Below are positions 25,645 to 37,567 of a DNA stretch of 64,000 nucleotides, piece by piece. The notes below the pieces were generated by a model, which worked only from the letters and a program-made list of their open reading frames with translations, made no database searches and had not been told where the DNA came from. The DNA is from Augochlora pura (taxonomy: Eukaryota; Arthropoda; Insecta; Hymenoptera; Halictidae): NCBI RefSeq assembly GCF_028453695.1, contig NC_135778.1, positions 12,522,244-12,586,243 on the forward strand. Direction: 5' to 3'. The position numbers and the translations under genes are program-made. Position 1 is the stretch's first letter, and each line of letters begins with the position of its first letter.

Positions 25645-26070
25645 TACACGATGGTCCACGCAATTGTTACAAGTCATAACTCCGTTATTATTGTATTTAT
25701 AAAAAAATGCCAAAGGTGAAAGATAAATGATTCGAAGAGCACTACATCTGTAGGACATTAAATTTTTTTTAGATGCAGTACTGCATGCACATCTAACAAT
25801 TACATCATTTCTTTAAATAAAAATGCATGTTCTTTTTACACAGATCGATTCTTCTGTTCATTTTACGTAAAAAATAATTGGGGTAACCATGGCATAAAAA
25901 TTATTAGATCTCGAGATATTTAAAAAAAATGTCTTTATTGAAGAAGATGTTCAAACGCTTCTCCATTACATTCTAAACATTTCTGATAACGTTCTTTTAT
26001 TGTTTGCATAACTGTGTTTAAATTATCTGCAGGTATTGCTTCACATCCTTTCTCTCGGATCCTCTACAGA
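25645..26070 (-). mobile_element. Tc1/mariner-superfamily relic, 3' end
   Basis: The left edge TACACGATGGTCCACG follows a TA and closely matches the terminal repeat of the foldback element at 35068 (TACAGGGTGGTCCACG). About 280 bp further in, a transposase tail is read on the minus strand. The element is read right to left; its other end was not found, so it is truncated or decayed beyond about 26.1 kb. Confidence 0.55.
25938..26066 (-). pseudogene. Transposase C-terminal tail (IS630/Tc1/mariner type)
   Basis: The minus-strand reading gives about 42 residues, from RIREKGCEAIPADNLNTVMQ through IKERYQKCLECNG to EAFEHLLQ and a stop. The pattern of a proline-containing helix, then R..KCLE.NG, then FEHLL directly before the stop, is how many insect DDE transposases of this superfamily end. 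An in-frame stop lies just upstream of the first residue. None of the catalytic region is seen here, so family assignment within the superfamily stays open. The fragment was too short for routine ORF calling. Confidence 0.55.
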
Positions 26071-26262
26071 ATCTATGGGATTTGATTAAATTCTATCTTA
26101 TAAATACGAATTCGTTCATCATCAGCGACAGGATAATACAAATGAGATTTAATAAAATGAACGGGATGGCAGATGTATCTGATAAACTGTATTGAGTGTT
26201 CTATTGCAATTATGAGGCTGCAATGATAGCTTCAAGCATAGAGATCACGATTATAAGCTTAA

Positions 26263-26549
26263 CCCTTTCGCTACACAGCGCATTACTGAGTAGTTGACAC
26301 TGAGGTACGGAATGCTAACAAGTAAGTAGAATTCGTTTGATGTTGTATAATTTTACAATTACATTTATTCTATTTAGTAATATTGGTTTACTTTCTAAAA
26401 TATAAAATTAATTTTATATTATAAATTTATTATTATTTAACAAAAGTATCTAATGTAAACTCTATATGGCATGAATGTACATGTACGCTCTTCGTACCTC
26501 AGCGCCCACTTTTCCAGAGCGTATACATACTCCCGTTGGATCGAAAGGG
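26263..26549 (+). mobile_element. Family B TTAA miniature element
   Basis: A 287-bp element between TTAA at 26259-26262 and 26550-26553. The left end is CCCTTTCGCTACACAGCGCA; the right end, reverse complemented, is CCCTTTCGATCCAACGGG. It contains GAGTAGTTGACACTGAGGTA, shared with 42246 and, inverted, with 60624-60954. No coding frame. Confidence 0.8.
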
Positions 26550-26810
26550 TTAATGATATAAAAGTCAAATGGTAGATGCACGCGCACTATGGCAAACAAT
26601 AGCGTGATCGCGAAATGACGTTCTATTTATACAGTAATGCGAAAGGAAAAGGAGTAGAATTTAGATATTTAAATCGACGGTGTGATCGACCGGGAGTAGC
26701 TTTTTTAACAAATAAAATTCCGAATTTTAGACACACATGAAACAATCTAACCTAAAACTATTCATTCTGGCATAATCATAATGACCAACTTTCTATTCTT
26801 GTACTGTTTA

Positions 26811-28200
26811 GAAACCTTCTTGTCTCTTTGGTCTCCATCTTGTCAATGTCCCAATTGCTAAAGGAGCCTCAACTATCTACTTCCCTCATACGGGCATTTC
26901 GGGAAGTTTCGAATCAACTGCCGATCACAGGCTCTCGAAGACAGGATGTCCCCGATGTTTCTCCAAGATTACATCGTAGTCTCGCCTGGCGGACAGCACT
27001 GTTTAACGAGATCCGCGTCGCGCCAGCCGGTTCCCCGAAAGACACTCGACCCGGCCCCACTTATTTCCCCGGATCGACAATTGTCTCCGGAAGACAGAGT
27101 CGTTTCGCTGGGCTGCCGGTCCCAGCGGATGGGTCGAGCATCGGAAATCTTTCTTGATCCTGGACAGTAGCTGCAGTTGATTCCCGGGTCGGAGTTCAAG
27201 CCCGGAACCCGTCGGAATTCATTAGCTCCTCCGTAGCTCCGGCGGTGTCTGTCGCGTTTTTCGCGATCGTCCAGGCTACGGTGGGACACCCGGTCGCGCG
27301 AGCAGTTCCCGCGAAAAACAGCCCGCGATAACTCTGTCGGGCTGCTCGGCGACGCGTAAAGGATCCTGCGGGATCGTTCGAAAAAGGAGACAGGGGTTAA
27401 AGGAACCGGCAAGTCGGAAGGACAGAAAAAGCCGGTGGAAAAAGGCTGGCTCGATGGGAGGAGGAAGTGACTCTTCGGGCATGAGGGCTCCGCGGAGAGA
27501 CGGGGCGCGGCGGTAGGTGCGGCCGCTAGGAAAGAAACGGAATAAAATTTGCATCCGAAAATCCTTCCGTTCGGCTCGCCTCCTTTCGCGTATTCTTGGC
27601 CTCTGTGCCTGTTTCTCCTCTATCTTTCCACCTTGTTCTCTCCGCGACGCGACGCGACTCGGCCCGGCACCGCGCGCGACGCCGCGCTGCCTCGTCTGCA
27701 TACGACGTAATGACGGTGCTCGACATCCCGTGAACGGACGGAGGAAAGTCCATTGGACGGAACCCCGGGCTCGCTTCCGCATCGTAGACCCTGTTTTGTG
27801 TCCCGTAGGCTTGTTTGCCCGGCACGGGCTATCGAGCCCGCACAAAAGCTGCGACGATCCACCACCACCCCCTCCCGGTTCGGTCCACTCCGCGCGCAGT
27901 CTGCTTCCACCGTGCTGTTACTCCGGCCCCGCTATTCTTTTTTCTTTTTAAATTGTTATGCCTTGGGATTTAGATTTATGATGGACCCCGGCTATACGGA
28001 TCGCAGGCTAAGTTTGTTCGGAACCGAGCCGTGATCCGACGAGATTGCTGAGGAGGCTGCTTCAACGTTTTTGGGCTAATGGTGCTCCGCGGTGAACCTA
28101 ATACGATTGGACTTTTCGTACCGGGATTTCGGGGCTGCCGATTTTTCGAATTTAAAGATCTTTTAATGCTTCTTGCCCCGCGTTTCGGTAACGGGAACTA
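26811..28200. other. Longest GC-rich block of the window
   Basis: Strongly CpG-rich, with the longest frames in the area (27276-27845 minus, 189 codons; 27517-27951 plus, 144 codons) lying antisense to each other. Composition is arginine-, proline- and serine-rich, there is no domain and no matching splice context, so I do not call a gene. It could be a promoter or untranslated-exon island. Confidence 0.4.
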
Positions 28201-28423
28201 TTGCTACCAATAGAAGTCGAGTTTGGCACTTTGAAAATTGAATGTACTGCATTCAAGCGCAACTTTGATTATTTTATAATTAGCCGAGTAATAGACGTAG
28301 CGTTACGAAAAATTAAGAAATCTAATTCATATTTAGTATTATTTGTTTAAGAAAATAAATTGATATTTCAAGGTATATAGAAATATTACTAATGACGTTC
28401 ATATCCGACATTTACAAGGTTAT

Positions 28424-28650
28424 CCCTTTGGACTCGACGCTATTTTAACTCCAAATCCTCCGACCTATAGTATTTTAATTTCATACAAATCATTGGTGCA
28501 ATTTGTGCATACGAAATGCAATCTATGTAACAGCTATATAGTCTTAACAATATTTTAAAAGTGAACAGATTCGACAATGTAAAAATTGTATTATAATATC
28601 ATGTAGCAATCTTGAGTGGTGCCTCAGAGTTACCACTCGAATGCAAAGGG
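28424..28650 (-). mobile_element. Family A TTAA miniature element
   Basis: A 227-bp inverted copy: it starts CCCTTTGGACTCGACGC and ends CTCGAATGCAAAGGG. The flanks are TTAT (28420-28423, mutated) and TTAA (28651-28654). The GTGCCTCAGAGTTACCAC hairpin is next to the right end, as expected for reversed orientation. The neighbouring AT-rich DNA (28201-29305) holds nothing else I can support. Confidence 0.75.
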
Positions 28651-29305
28651 TTAAAGTATGTCGTGCGTACTTTTTTGTAAGTTGCGAATGCAAGTGAGAT
28701 ATGTAGAATCATTGACAATATTAATACCTCGTGATAGATTAAAATTTTTATTTATCAATGCGTATCGAACATTATTAGGCATTTTTAGCCAAAAGATATA
28801 CAAGTGAAATGTTTAAATATTGTAGTCATGAATGCAGATCATCCGACGCTTTGCACTAAAATGAATCTTCTTGGAGACATAATTTGATCTAATACATAAT
28901 AACTGCATGTACGTGGGAATAAATCAAGAATTCAAATTGCAATTCATTGTATATCAAAATAGGAAATTTATAGGACGCGACTATAATTAAATAGAGCTTG
29001 ACTAATGCGTCTGGCTATTATTCACTAACACCGCCTGTAAACATTTGTCCATCGTCGTAGAATTATTAAACTTTCAACAGTCCTATTGTCTAGTTACAAA
29101 TTTATGTGAAGTCATTACTGGAAACAGGTAATATTATACCGTTGTCAATGTTTACTGACATTACATTATATCGATTTGTTAAGCGTAGCTGTATGCAAAA
29201 CGTTCGCATACCCAAATAGTTTCAGAATTGGAAGTTCTCAGTATTTTTACCCCGTTCTCTATCCTTTTATGAGTTTTCTAAAAATACACAATAATCGAAA
29301 ATATA

Positions 29306-30562
29306 TTAGCTTGCGAAAAAAGAAATCCATTACGTTTTCGGTAGACGGCTGTAGTGATCGATATCTGTTAAAGTATTGATCAAACAATTTCACATTTATA
29401 TTCGTTGGAAAGGTGACATTTTTCACTACAAAAATTCTTTTTCTGTTTCTTGTTTGGTCCATTCAGTTGCGAGCTGCAGGGTGTTAAAAATGGAAGTCGA
29501 CATAGAGAAAATTCGGTACATTTTACAATTTTTCTTTGATAAAGGTGAAAATGCAAACGGTTGAAATTGTGAATGGTGTTTATGGTCCCGATACTGCAAC
29601 AGTCAATTACGCGCAATTTGGGTTTCGTCGATTCTGTTCAGGTATTTTTGATGTTAAAGATGCGCCTCGTACAGGTAGGCCTGTCATAGAAAATGTTGAC
29701 AAAATCACAGAAATAATCGAAGTTGACCGGCATGTTAGAAGTCGTAGCATCGTCCGGGAGCTAAAGATCGACCATGAAACGGTTTTAAACCCTTTGTATA
29801 AAGCTGGATTTAAAAAGAAGCTCGACATTTGGGTGCCACATCAATTAACACGAGAAACCATGGTGGTTAGAATTTACATCTGCGATGCCTTGGCCAAACG
29901 GAATGAGAACGACCCATTCCTTGAACGCATGGTGACTGGGGATGAGAAATGGATCACATACGACAACATTGTGCGAAAATGTTCATGGTCAAAGCCTGGT
30001 GAAGCAGGTCAGACGGTGGCCAAACCAGGACTAACAGCCAAGAAGATTCTGCTGTGCATTTGATGGGACTGGAAAGAAATCATTTATTATGAGTTGCTTC
30101 CGTATGGTCAAACACTAAATTCGGATGTCTACTGTCATCAACTGGACCGTTTGAAGCTAGCGATTGACCAGAAACGGCCAGTATTGGCCAACAGGAGAGG
30201 TGTTGTGTGCCATCAAGCAACGCCAGGCCACACACGTCTATAGTTGCTCGTCAGAAAATTCAGGAGCTTGGCTGGGACGTTTTGATGCATCCACCATATA
30301 GTCCAGACCTGGCACCAAGCGATTACCATGTTCATCTTGCATTGCAAAATTCCTTAGTGACAAGAAATTCGAGAGAAGATTGTGAAAGTCGATTGCAAGT
30401 GTTTTTTGCTCATAGGGGCCAAGACTTGAAGGTACCTTTAAAATGGCAACAAAATATAGAACAAAACGGTGCATATTTGACCTAAATCGAACAATCGGAA
30501 ACATGTTAAATAAAGTCTTGAAGTTCACGTAAAAATAATGGATTTCTTTCTCCCCAACTTAA
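29306..30562 (+). mobile_element. Mariner transposon relic, copy 1
   Basis: A 1257-bp element flanked by TA (29304-29305 and 30563-30564). The ends are TTAGCTTGCGAAAAAAGAAA and, reverse complemented, TTAAGTTGGGGAGAAAGAAA, each continuing TCCATTA. A broken transposase reads left to right. Its closest relative in the window is the inverted copy at 59307-60554. Confidence 0.9.
29490..30485 (+). pseudogene. Mariner transposase pseudogene, copy 1
   Basis: The natural start is the ATG at 29490 (MEVDIEKIRYILQFFFDKGE). The frame is lost at about 29555-29562 through a deletion of about 5 bp relative to copy 2, then continues in another phase through the helix-turn-helix region (FGFRRFCSGIFD, TGRPV, HETVLNPLYKAG) to MVTGDEKWITYDN, which holds the first catalytic aspartate. 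A TGG-to-TGA change stops the WWDW motif at 30061-30063. Further on, a 1-bp deletion removes the second aspartate codon at HQDN (about 30212) and shifts the frame. The tail, with ELGWDVLMHPPYSPDLAPSD carrying the third aspartate, ends in IEQNGAYLT. Full length would be about 340 residues, normal for mariner (DD34D). From memory the motifs fit the mellifera subfamily best. It cannot make active transposase. Confidence 0.88.
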
Positions 30563-32040
30563 TATATTACATTCTGGATGTAAAGTAATGATTTTCTTTA
30601 ACATTTTGAATTCTGTACAAAATTTCTCATAAATTTCGAAACTTAAATTTTCGAAAGTATTTGATTTGTTCGTCATTTATTTCTTTTCACTGGGCGCATT
30701 CACTTTCGGCTCACACGAAACAAGAGCACCGTGCCCACGCGCACAAAAGAATCAAAGACAAACCGGGCACACAGGGAAATCGAATATACACCCAGAGAAT
30801 TCTACATTCTCCCTTTTTTTAAAAGCGGTGCCTTTGGGGTACCATTTCGATAAGAGTGAAAAAGCCTTCGCACAAAAATCGTTTCGGCAAACAGCGGCGA
30901 ATTTTTTTCCGCGCGAAAAAAAGAGAACGGCCAACTGTTTTTACAAAAGTCAATCAAATATCGACTTTCGAAACGTATCGAAACTTTTCTGTTGCTAATG
31001 AAATTGAACGTACCCATGGATTTCTACGCTTTGACCGACAAATAGAAGTGGGAAAACATCGTTAAGAAATTGTTCGTGTAGCATAGCCCAATTATTCATG
31101 CCGACACGAGTCAATTAACAACGCGACGTCAGCGAGAAAGACGTCCGAAGTTCGTAAATTGGATTATAAATTGAAAACGTCGTTCATGTTCGTCACCGCT
31201 TATTCAATGACATTTAACTCAATCTTTAATCGAATCAATAATTCCTGCGCTTTATTGCTCCATGGAATTTCGTACTAGAATCAACTGGAATGTATTTAAT
31301 CGTTCATCGCGTCGTCCTCTTTACAAGCTGTTACATAAACGGATCAGCAGAGAATAATTTCGTAGTCAAATACGTCAGCGATTCTACCGTTAAATAGGTT
31401 AATAAAGTGAAGTGTCTTGTATCAGTTGATCAGATTCAGTGGTCCGTTATTTATGGTAAATTTTCGGAAATCCTGTCTTCGAAATTCATTACCATCGAAC
31501 CGTTCGTCTATGCTCTGACCCAGTTGCATTCCGAACGGGCCGCGCCGGTTTATTCCCATCTGCCCCGTTTTTAGAGTTCGCTGCTCCTTTTCGCAATCAT
31601 TATTACATCGTGCCGGTGTGCGGTATAACGTCGCCGAGACCGGCGAGCATTTAAAGCGGTCGCTGTTTATCTAAAATTTATTCCGCCGGTGTATTAGCGG
31701 AAAATTTATTCGAGCTCGTAATTCACCATCCGGTCTTTCCTGTTTGCAATAAATCTCGGCTTCGTTGAAATGTTAATCGAACAAGTCGCCCCCTCTAAAC
31801 GACTCGCGCGGCTCACTTTCGAGTTACACAATTTATTCCACTCCGCTCGTGTTCGCAAGGCGCGTCACGAAAATATTCTGCTGGCAAGACAGTGCCGATG
31901 AGTAGTTCATGGCCCAACAAATTGTCATAATGTCTGTCGCTGAACACTCGACAAGATATGCATCGAAAACGAATTTTCGGTGCGAATGATTGCAGACATT
32001 GTTCTTAGTAAATGTAACTGCGGTGTGACAGCAAGGAAAT
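30563..32040. other. Unassigned DNA, AT-rich then moderately GC-rich
   Basis: Overlapping frames at 30666-31065 on both strands show no domain. A moderately GC-rich stretch at 31500-31900 holds nothing I can support. Confidence 0.35.
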
Positions 32041-32260
32041 AATTATGTAATATAACTGTATAATAGCTAATAATAACAACAAAATAATATAACTATATAA
32101 TATCTAATAACAACAAAATAATATAACTATATAATAGCTAATAATAACTAAATAATATAACTACACAATAGCTAATAATAACTAAATAATATAATTATAT
32201 AATATATCTGTATAATAGCTAATAATAACCATATAATAACTAATAATAACATAACTAAAA
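32041..32260. repeat. AT-rich tandem repeat (TATAATAGCTAATAATAAC)
   Basis: Repeated ATATAACTATATAATAGC and TAATAATAACTAAATA words in imperfect tandem, about six units of roughly 30-50 bp. The flanking DNA to about 33020 is AT-rich and without genes. Confidence 0.75.
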
Positions 32261-33020
32261 TCATTAAAATAGTAGGTACGATCAGTATGTAATAAGAACT
32301 GATATCAGAGCAACGAACAGGTGGCATTGTTTATGGTACACTAGTTGAATCCCGCTTATACAGCATAAATCCGATGGAACAACAGCCAGGCAACCAACGC
32401 GAATGAAAATTAATCGAAATTCAGTGAAATCTGTAACAAGAAATATCTAATTAATACGTTTTAAGCAGGCAAGCTGTTAATACTTAGTCGTGCGGTTTGT
32501 AATTTCCAACTATAGATACGCTGTACATTTTAAGCAGCTTTCGTCCGTCACATTTAAATGTAATTCGTACAGTTTAAATCGGAAACATTAGCAAATTTAA
32601 TCATATGTTACATATGAAATATCGTAATTTACATTTTCCATTCTCCTATGTTCAAGATTCAAGTTAAAATCTGTTGCTATTTCGATGCGTTAATAGAAAA
32701 CTGCTAGTGATACAACTTTTATTTTAGTTTTCTTTATATCTTACGATAAGTACTCTAATTATAACACTTCACTTTTACAGTACATAATATGCAGTACATA
32801 TGCGAGGACAAAAGTGGTTCAAAGATAATAATTCATGCTCGTGACAGAAAAATTATTAAAATTCGTCTTGAACCAGCGTGTGTAATTAATTTCTGAGGTC
32901 TCCTGACAACTTACCTAATAAATATTATTTTCTTAGTAAAGATATATTTATTTAGAAAATACTGTCTACCTACCAATGCAAAAATTCAATATACAAGTTC
33001 AATATTCTGTGGTGAGTTTT

Positions 33021-33720
33021 TGATCCCCTTTTAAGCATGCTACGTTCAGGAACACGTCACGATATGAAAACACGATTCTCTTTGGACGAACTATTCAAGA
33101 TAACGATGCCGATCCGTTGTGTGATTTCCATTAACGAAAATCTCGTGTTCGTTCCACGTGGTACGGATTTGCGAAGGTCAGTTTCGCCGAACGACGGGAC
33201 GTGCAATGTAATTTTCTGCAAGCGGCCACGTGATCGGCTATTCAAAGCGTTCGATCCGAAACTTCCATTATAGGTTCCAGAACATGCATACCGCAATATC
33301 TTACAACCTCAATACAGGGCGTAACACTTGTTTCTGACGGCTTTACGAGCGTCTTCGTATTCTATAGCTATACATCAGATGCTACACGCGGCCGATCCCC
33401 GCATCCTTGAGACGTTACACGGAAAACAGAGATGCCTTCTTACCGCTTGAACGGCGTTGAACTTTGCCGTCACGTATAGCGCATCTGGGTAGATCACGGT
33501 GCGATCATTACGAAAATTCTGTACAGTCGAAAACATCAAGAAAGTAACACAAATTATCGAACAATAATAAATTCGAACGTATCACTGGAGCATTGTGTTT
33601 GAACATTTTTCACGAAGTAGAACATCAATGCGAGGTAAATTCTCGTTTCATGCGGCTAAGAAATTAGTTATGGACTGCGTAGTTAATTGTTAAGTTAAGG
33701 GAATCTAGTGGAGATATGTG
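33021..33720. other. Moderately GC-rich unassigned DNA
   Basis: Antisense frames at 33037-33273 (plus) and 33057-33296 (minus) show no domain. Nothing else is supported. Confidence 0.35.
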
Positions 33721-33973
33721 TTGCTTTATATTAATTTTACACTGCTTTGGGAATAATTCTCATAGAGATTAGCATTTCATAAACACCCGGTATGTATCAG
33801 AAATGATATAAATTATTATTTTATAAGAACAGTTTAGTTAAAACACAGTTGGGTATTTAATAAATAGCTATAGTACAGTTGCAATACTTCTATATTTTTC
33901 TTCTATGCCTAATCAACGTGTCTGACTATAGACGTAACTATTCTACTTGTTACACCTTCCAGTACTACTAGCG

Positions 33974-34219
33974 AAACTCTATTAAATTTCACAAGCCTGT
34001 GACGTTCTAAGTATTATTTAATAAATATTATTCAAATATCCTACTACATATTTTTTAATTTCTTTTAATCAATAATTTAGGATTTACAAAATCATAAGAA
34101 ACTATTAAATCTTCCAAACCTCTCACGCTCTACGCACTATTTAATAAATAATATTCAAATATTCTACTATATATTTTTTAATTTCTTCGAATCAATAATT
34201 TAAAATTTACATAGTTGTA
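33974..34219. repeat. Two-copy tandem duplication, about 123 bp period
   Basis: ATTAAAT..C.CAA.CC, TATTTAATAAATA, ATTCAAATAT.CTACTA and TATTTTTTAATTTCTT, then AATCAATAATTTA recur in the same order in both copies. Confidence 0.8.
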
Positions 34220-34310
34220 AGAAAAGTCTGAAGCCATTTTTCTATTGTTTTCAAAATACAATAAGCGTGAAAAATTTCAGATATCTATCGGAGTAAAAAA
34301 CTGAGTTTAT

Positions 34311-34539
34311 CCCTTTACCAAAGGGTTAAATTGCTATATTGAAAAATTATAGGAAACAAAATGTTTTGCAAACATTCCCTGATGTCTACAAATTCATATA
34401 AATCAAATATTATTATACTATCTTACTTTGATCCGAACGTATACTATGATATAAATATATATTTATTCATATTTATATATAATATTAAAGTTCATAAGTG
34501 CTGGTAAGTAATATCCAAAATGGCGCGGAGTGCAAAGGG
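34311..34539 (+). mobile_element. Probable decayed family A element
   Basis: The right end is clear: AAAATGGCGCGGAGTGCAAAGGG against TTAA at 34540-34543. The left end is taken as CCCTTTACC at 34311 after TTAT, followed at once by a second AAAGGGTTAA. That gives 229 bp, the family size, but the interior matches poorly. Confidence 0.45.
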
Positions 34540-34690
34540 TTAAGAATGTGCCCAAAGTACCTGCAGCTAGTTGAAACGTTTTAATTGTCAGCACAGGTTA
34601 AATCTGCAATAGGAGAGGCGAAATTTCATTCATCGCATAGGGTTTCAATGCCGTCGTAATGTGGATTAAAGTTGTACGGGCGACTAATTA

Positions 34691-35067
34691 TTTCTTGTCC
34701 TTGGGCTACAACCGTATTGTTTAGCGTTTACGGCTTTGTCGTGCGTGCTGCTCGGTTCTTGCTGCCCTGGTACGCTGATACGTGTTTGTACATAGTCCGC
34801 AAACTTGTCCTAGAGCCTCGTGGGTGGAATACCTAGGAGTTTCGAACGAATACCGTGAGTTAAGTTCACGAATCCACGAGAAAACGCGCGATGAGGAACA
34901 GGCTGAGCTGCGAAAGAAGAAAAATGAATTGTAAATAATTATATTTATAGTGAGTGTAAAAAGCATTCTTGAAAAATTGCTGAATTTACATAAAGTAATC
35001 TATATTTTTGTTATAATTAAATATGCGTAAAATCGACAGTTTATCTGCTATATACAAATACACACTA
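34691..35067. other. Unassigned DNA
   Basis: The minus-strand frame at 34721-34966 shows no motif. I see nothing else. Confidence 0.3.
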
Positions 35068-35750
35068 TACAGGGTGGTCCACGCCATTACACCTCTTATA
35101 GCTTCCAAAATATGTGTTAGACGAAAAAATGTTGCATGCAGAAATTTCATGGTTTAAATAATGAGAGTATATAGTGCATTTTCTTTTCATTATAACCGGG
35201 GCAGTTCAGAGATTTGAAGGTCAATTTTGTTTCTTAATAGAATATTTTTGACATCAAACTATTGAAGAATATCGAATTGTGAGTAAAAAGGTATTGACCT
35301 CTATTAGCCCTAAACCTAATAACTGACAAGTAATTTCACTTTATTTCATGAAAATTTTCTTCACGTAATATCAATTTTCGTTACGTAATATCGCCGTCCT
35401 GCGTGAATCTGTGATAAGGCTGAGTCTCCACTTAATATTACGTGAAGAAAATTTTCAAGGAATAAGAGGAAATTACTCGTTAGCTGTTAGGTTTAGAGCT
35501 AATAGAGGCCAATACCTTTTCCTTTATAATTCGATATTTTACCATATTCTGAAACTAAAATAACATAACATTCTATTCAATTATACGAAATCGACCCCCA
35601 AATCTCCGAATTGCTTCCACCAAAGAAAACAATAAGTGCACTACATAATGCACCCTTTTAAATTATGCTACTTTTGTATACAAAATTTCTTCTAGCAATG
35701 CATATATTGAAAGTCATAGGAAGTAAAAAGGTTCTGTGAACCACCCTGTA
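35068..35750. mobile_element. Foldback (full-length palindromic) miniature transposon
   Basis: A 683-bp element with ends TACAGGGTGGTCCACG and, reverse complemented, TACAGGGTGGTTCACAG, flanked by TA (35066-35067 and 35751-35752). The two halves mirror each other along most of their length. For example, GGTATTGACCTCTATTAG and CACGTAATAT in the left half answer CTAATAGAGGCCAATACC and ATATTACGTG in the right, around a centre near 35400. Transcription through it would give a long hairpin RNA. It has no coding frame. The end motif is shared with the transposase-bearing relic at 25645. Confidence 0.85.
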
Positions 35751-35854
35751 TAGCCATCAGATTTCCCCAAATTACCATATCCACATATCTCAATTCGCTA
35801 AATAGCATAACCTAACAGTTTCCGCAACAAACTTTTAACACTCATTCAACTTAA

Positions 35855-36164
35855 CTCTTAGCCGATGACGTCTTTTTCGACCAAGTGAGGTAGCGGGACG
35901 AGGCGATTTTCTCAGATGTGTCGAGTGTCTTGTATACAAATTATTTTAATTTGTATATAATACAAATATAATTTATATATGATTATATGCAATTATATAC
36001 ATATAATTATCTTAAATTGTATATAATACAAATTTAATAATATAGAATCATATAATTTATATACAAATTATCTTAACATAAACACCGACTATCGCCTCTC
36101 ACTCCTTCTGCCAAACAAAACGCCGCGCCGTGGCAACCGGTTGTCGCCTCTCGTCCGCAAAGGG
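35855..36164. mobile_element. Possible TTAA-type miniature element
   Basis: A 310-bp segment between TTAA at 35851-35854 and 36165-36168. The left end is CTCTTAGCCGATGACGTC; the right end, reverse complemented, is CCCTTTGCGGACGAGAGG. The core holds two copies of an AT-rich TTGTATATAATACAAAT unit. End similarity is partial. Confidence 0.4.
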
Positions 36165-36168
36165 TTAA

Positions 36169-36900
36169 ATCGCGCATTTAACCGTCGAAAAATCTCGAGT
36201 GTGCGAATCGCGGGGATCCAGAAGCGGCGTGAACAAAAAACAGAAATTGTTTGTCCTATCGCAGCGGGAACAGCGAAACGTTAGATCAAACACGGCGGAG
36301 TATCGTAGCCGCAGTGGGAACACGCGAGGGTACGTTTGTGATGCCGTTTGCCCATCTATCACAGCGTGCGGCTGCACAAATTTGCAAGCCGTGATCCAGC
36401 GATCGCTGCCGGGCTCTCGGTCTCTTAGCATTTTCACTCGGGGCGTTCATTAATAACGAGGCTGTAATTAAAATTCTATATTCGACGCAACCGGCGCGGC
36501 GTCGATGCAATATTCGCGCGAGTCTCGGGTGATCATCCCGCTCCAGGAATTGGGGAGCACACACGTGACCGAGGCGACGCGAACGCGGGCGTTAATTGCT
36601 ACATCGGCTCCTTTGCATTTTTAATTTTCTGCCCCGAGAATCGTCGGCTGCAAAGGAAAAATTCGCACGACTCCGCTTTTGCCAGATCGTTCGACGCTTC
36701 TCGTTGCCGCGACCGCTTTCGCCATGGTTCTGGGCTAATATCCGGTTACAAAATCCAGTGTCCTCCGTAGAAGACACGTGGATACAGATATGTAGATTCC
36801 TAGCTAACCGTGTTAGAGTTGAATATCCTAGAAAGCAAATGAACTGCGGACGCAATTGCTATCAGGGCGCGCTAGCCATATACATATAAAACGCTCCTTC
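36169..36900. other. GC-rich block without recognised gene
   Basis: CpG-rich island with antisense frame pairs (36165-36564 and 36592-36889) of no recognisable family. The flanks turn AT-rich. Confidence 0.4.
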
Positions 36901-37097
36901 ACAGGAATCACATTTGGAAAACATTTTTGTGTTTCTTGTACTCCTGTGAACGCTTTAAGGGAAACTCGTCTCGAGTTTTCTGAACTATAGCAACTGTTAA
37001 CACATTGCGTACGAGTCACGAGATATCTCGTTATCATGTTCGGCACATATTTTTGTTACGTTACAAAAAAATCTTATACAGTAAATAGGCGTATAAA

Positions 37098-37127
37098 CTA
37101 TATATATATAAACTATATATACTATAT

Positions 37128-37180
<53 letters not shown>
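37098..37180. repeat. TA microsatellite
   Basis: An interrupted TA/AT run of about 80 bases, with small ACT interruptions in its first half and a pure run of about 40 bases at 37140-37179. Confidence 0.9.
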
Positions 37181-37323
37181 GTTTATATAAAATAAATTTG
37201 CATTATTTATATTACTGCATCGAATTTATTTGCCAGTATACATAACCGAAATATGCGATGTTTGAAGAAAGAATTATTTCGTAAATCAAATAAAAATGTC
37301 AAACTTGCTATTGTAATACTTAA

Positions 37324-37539
37324 TCTTTTCAGGGATACTGCTACGTACATGTACGTTTAGTTTTCATAAAATTATAATTATTCTAAGTGCAAAGAAAATG
37401 GAGAATCAGTTGAAAAACTATTTATTATAGAATCTCTCAGAAATATCAACAAAATCTCATCCAATGAAATGAGATTGATGATAAATAAAGAACAAACAAA
37501 TAGATTGTTCCTTACTATAAAAATTCATCCCTGAAGAGG
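37324..37539 (+). mobile_element. Family F TTAA miniature element
   Basis: A 216-bp element between TTAA at 37320-37323 and 37540-37543. The left end is TCTTTTCAGGGATACTGC; the right end, reverse complemented, is CCTCTTCAGGGATGAATTT. The inverted partner copy at 56431-56593 shares GATGAATTTTTATAGTA and the GTACATGTACGTTTAG region. Confidence 0.7.
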
Positions 37540-37567
37540 TTAAAAGAATGTTGTTAATTAGAAAATA

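Noticed and set aside
27276..27951. 189-codon minus and 144-codon plus open frames
   Set aside because: They lie antisense to each other in stop-poor CpG-rich DNA, are arginine/proline/serine-rich, and show no domain or splice context.
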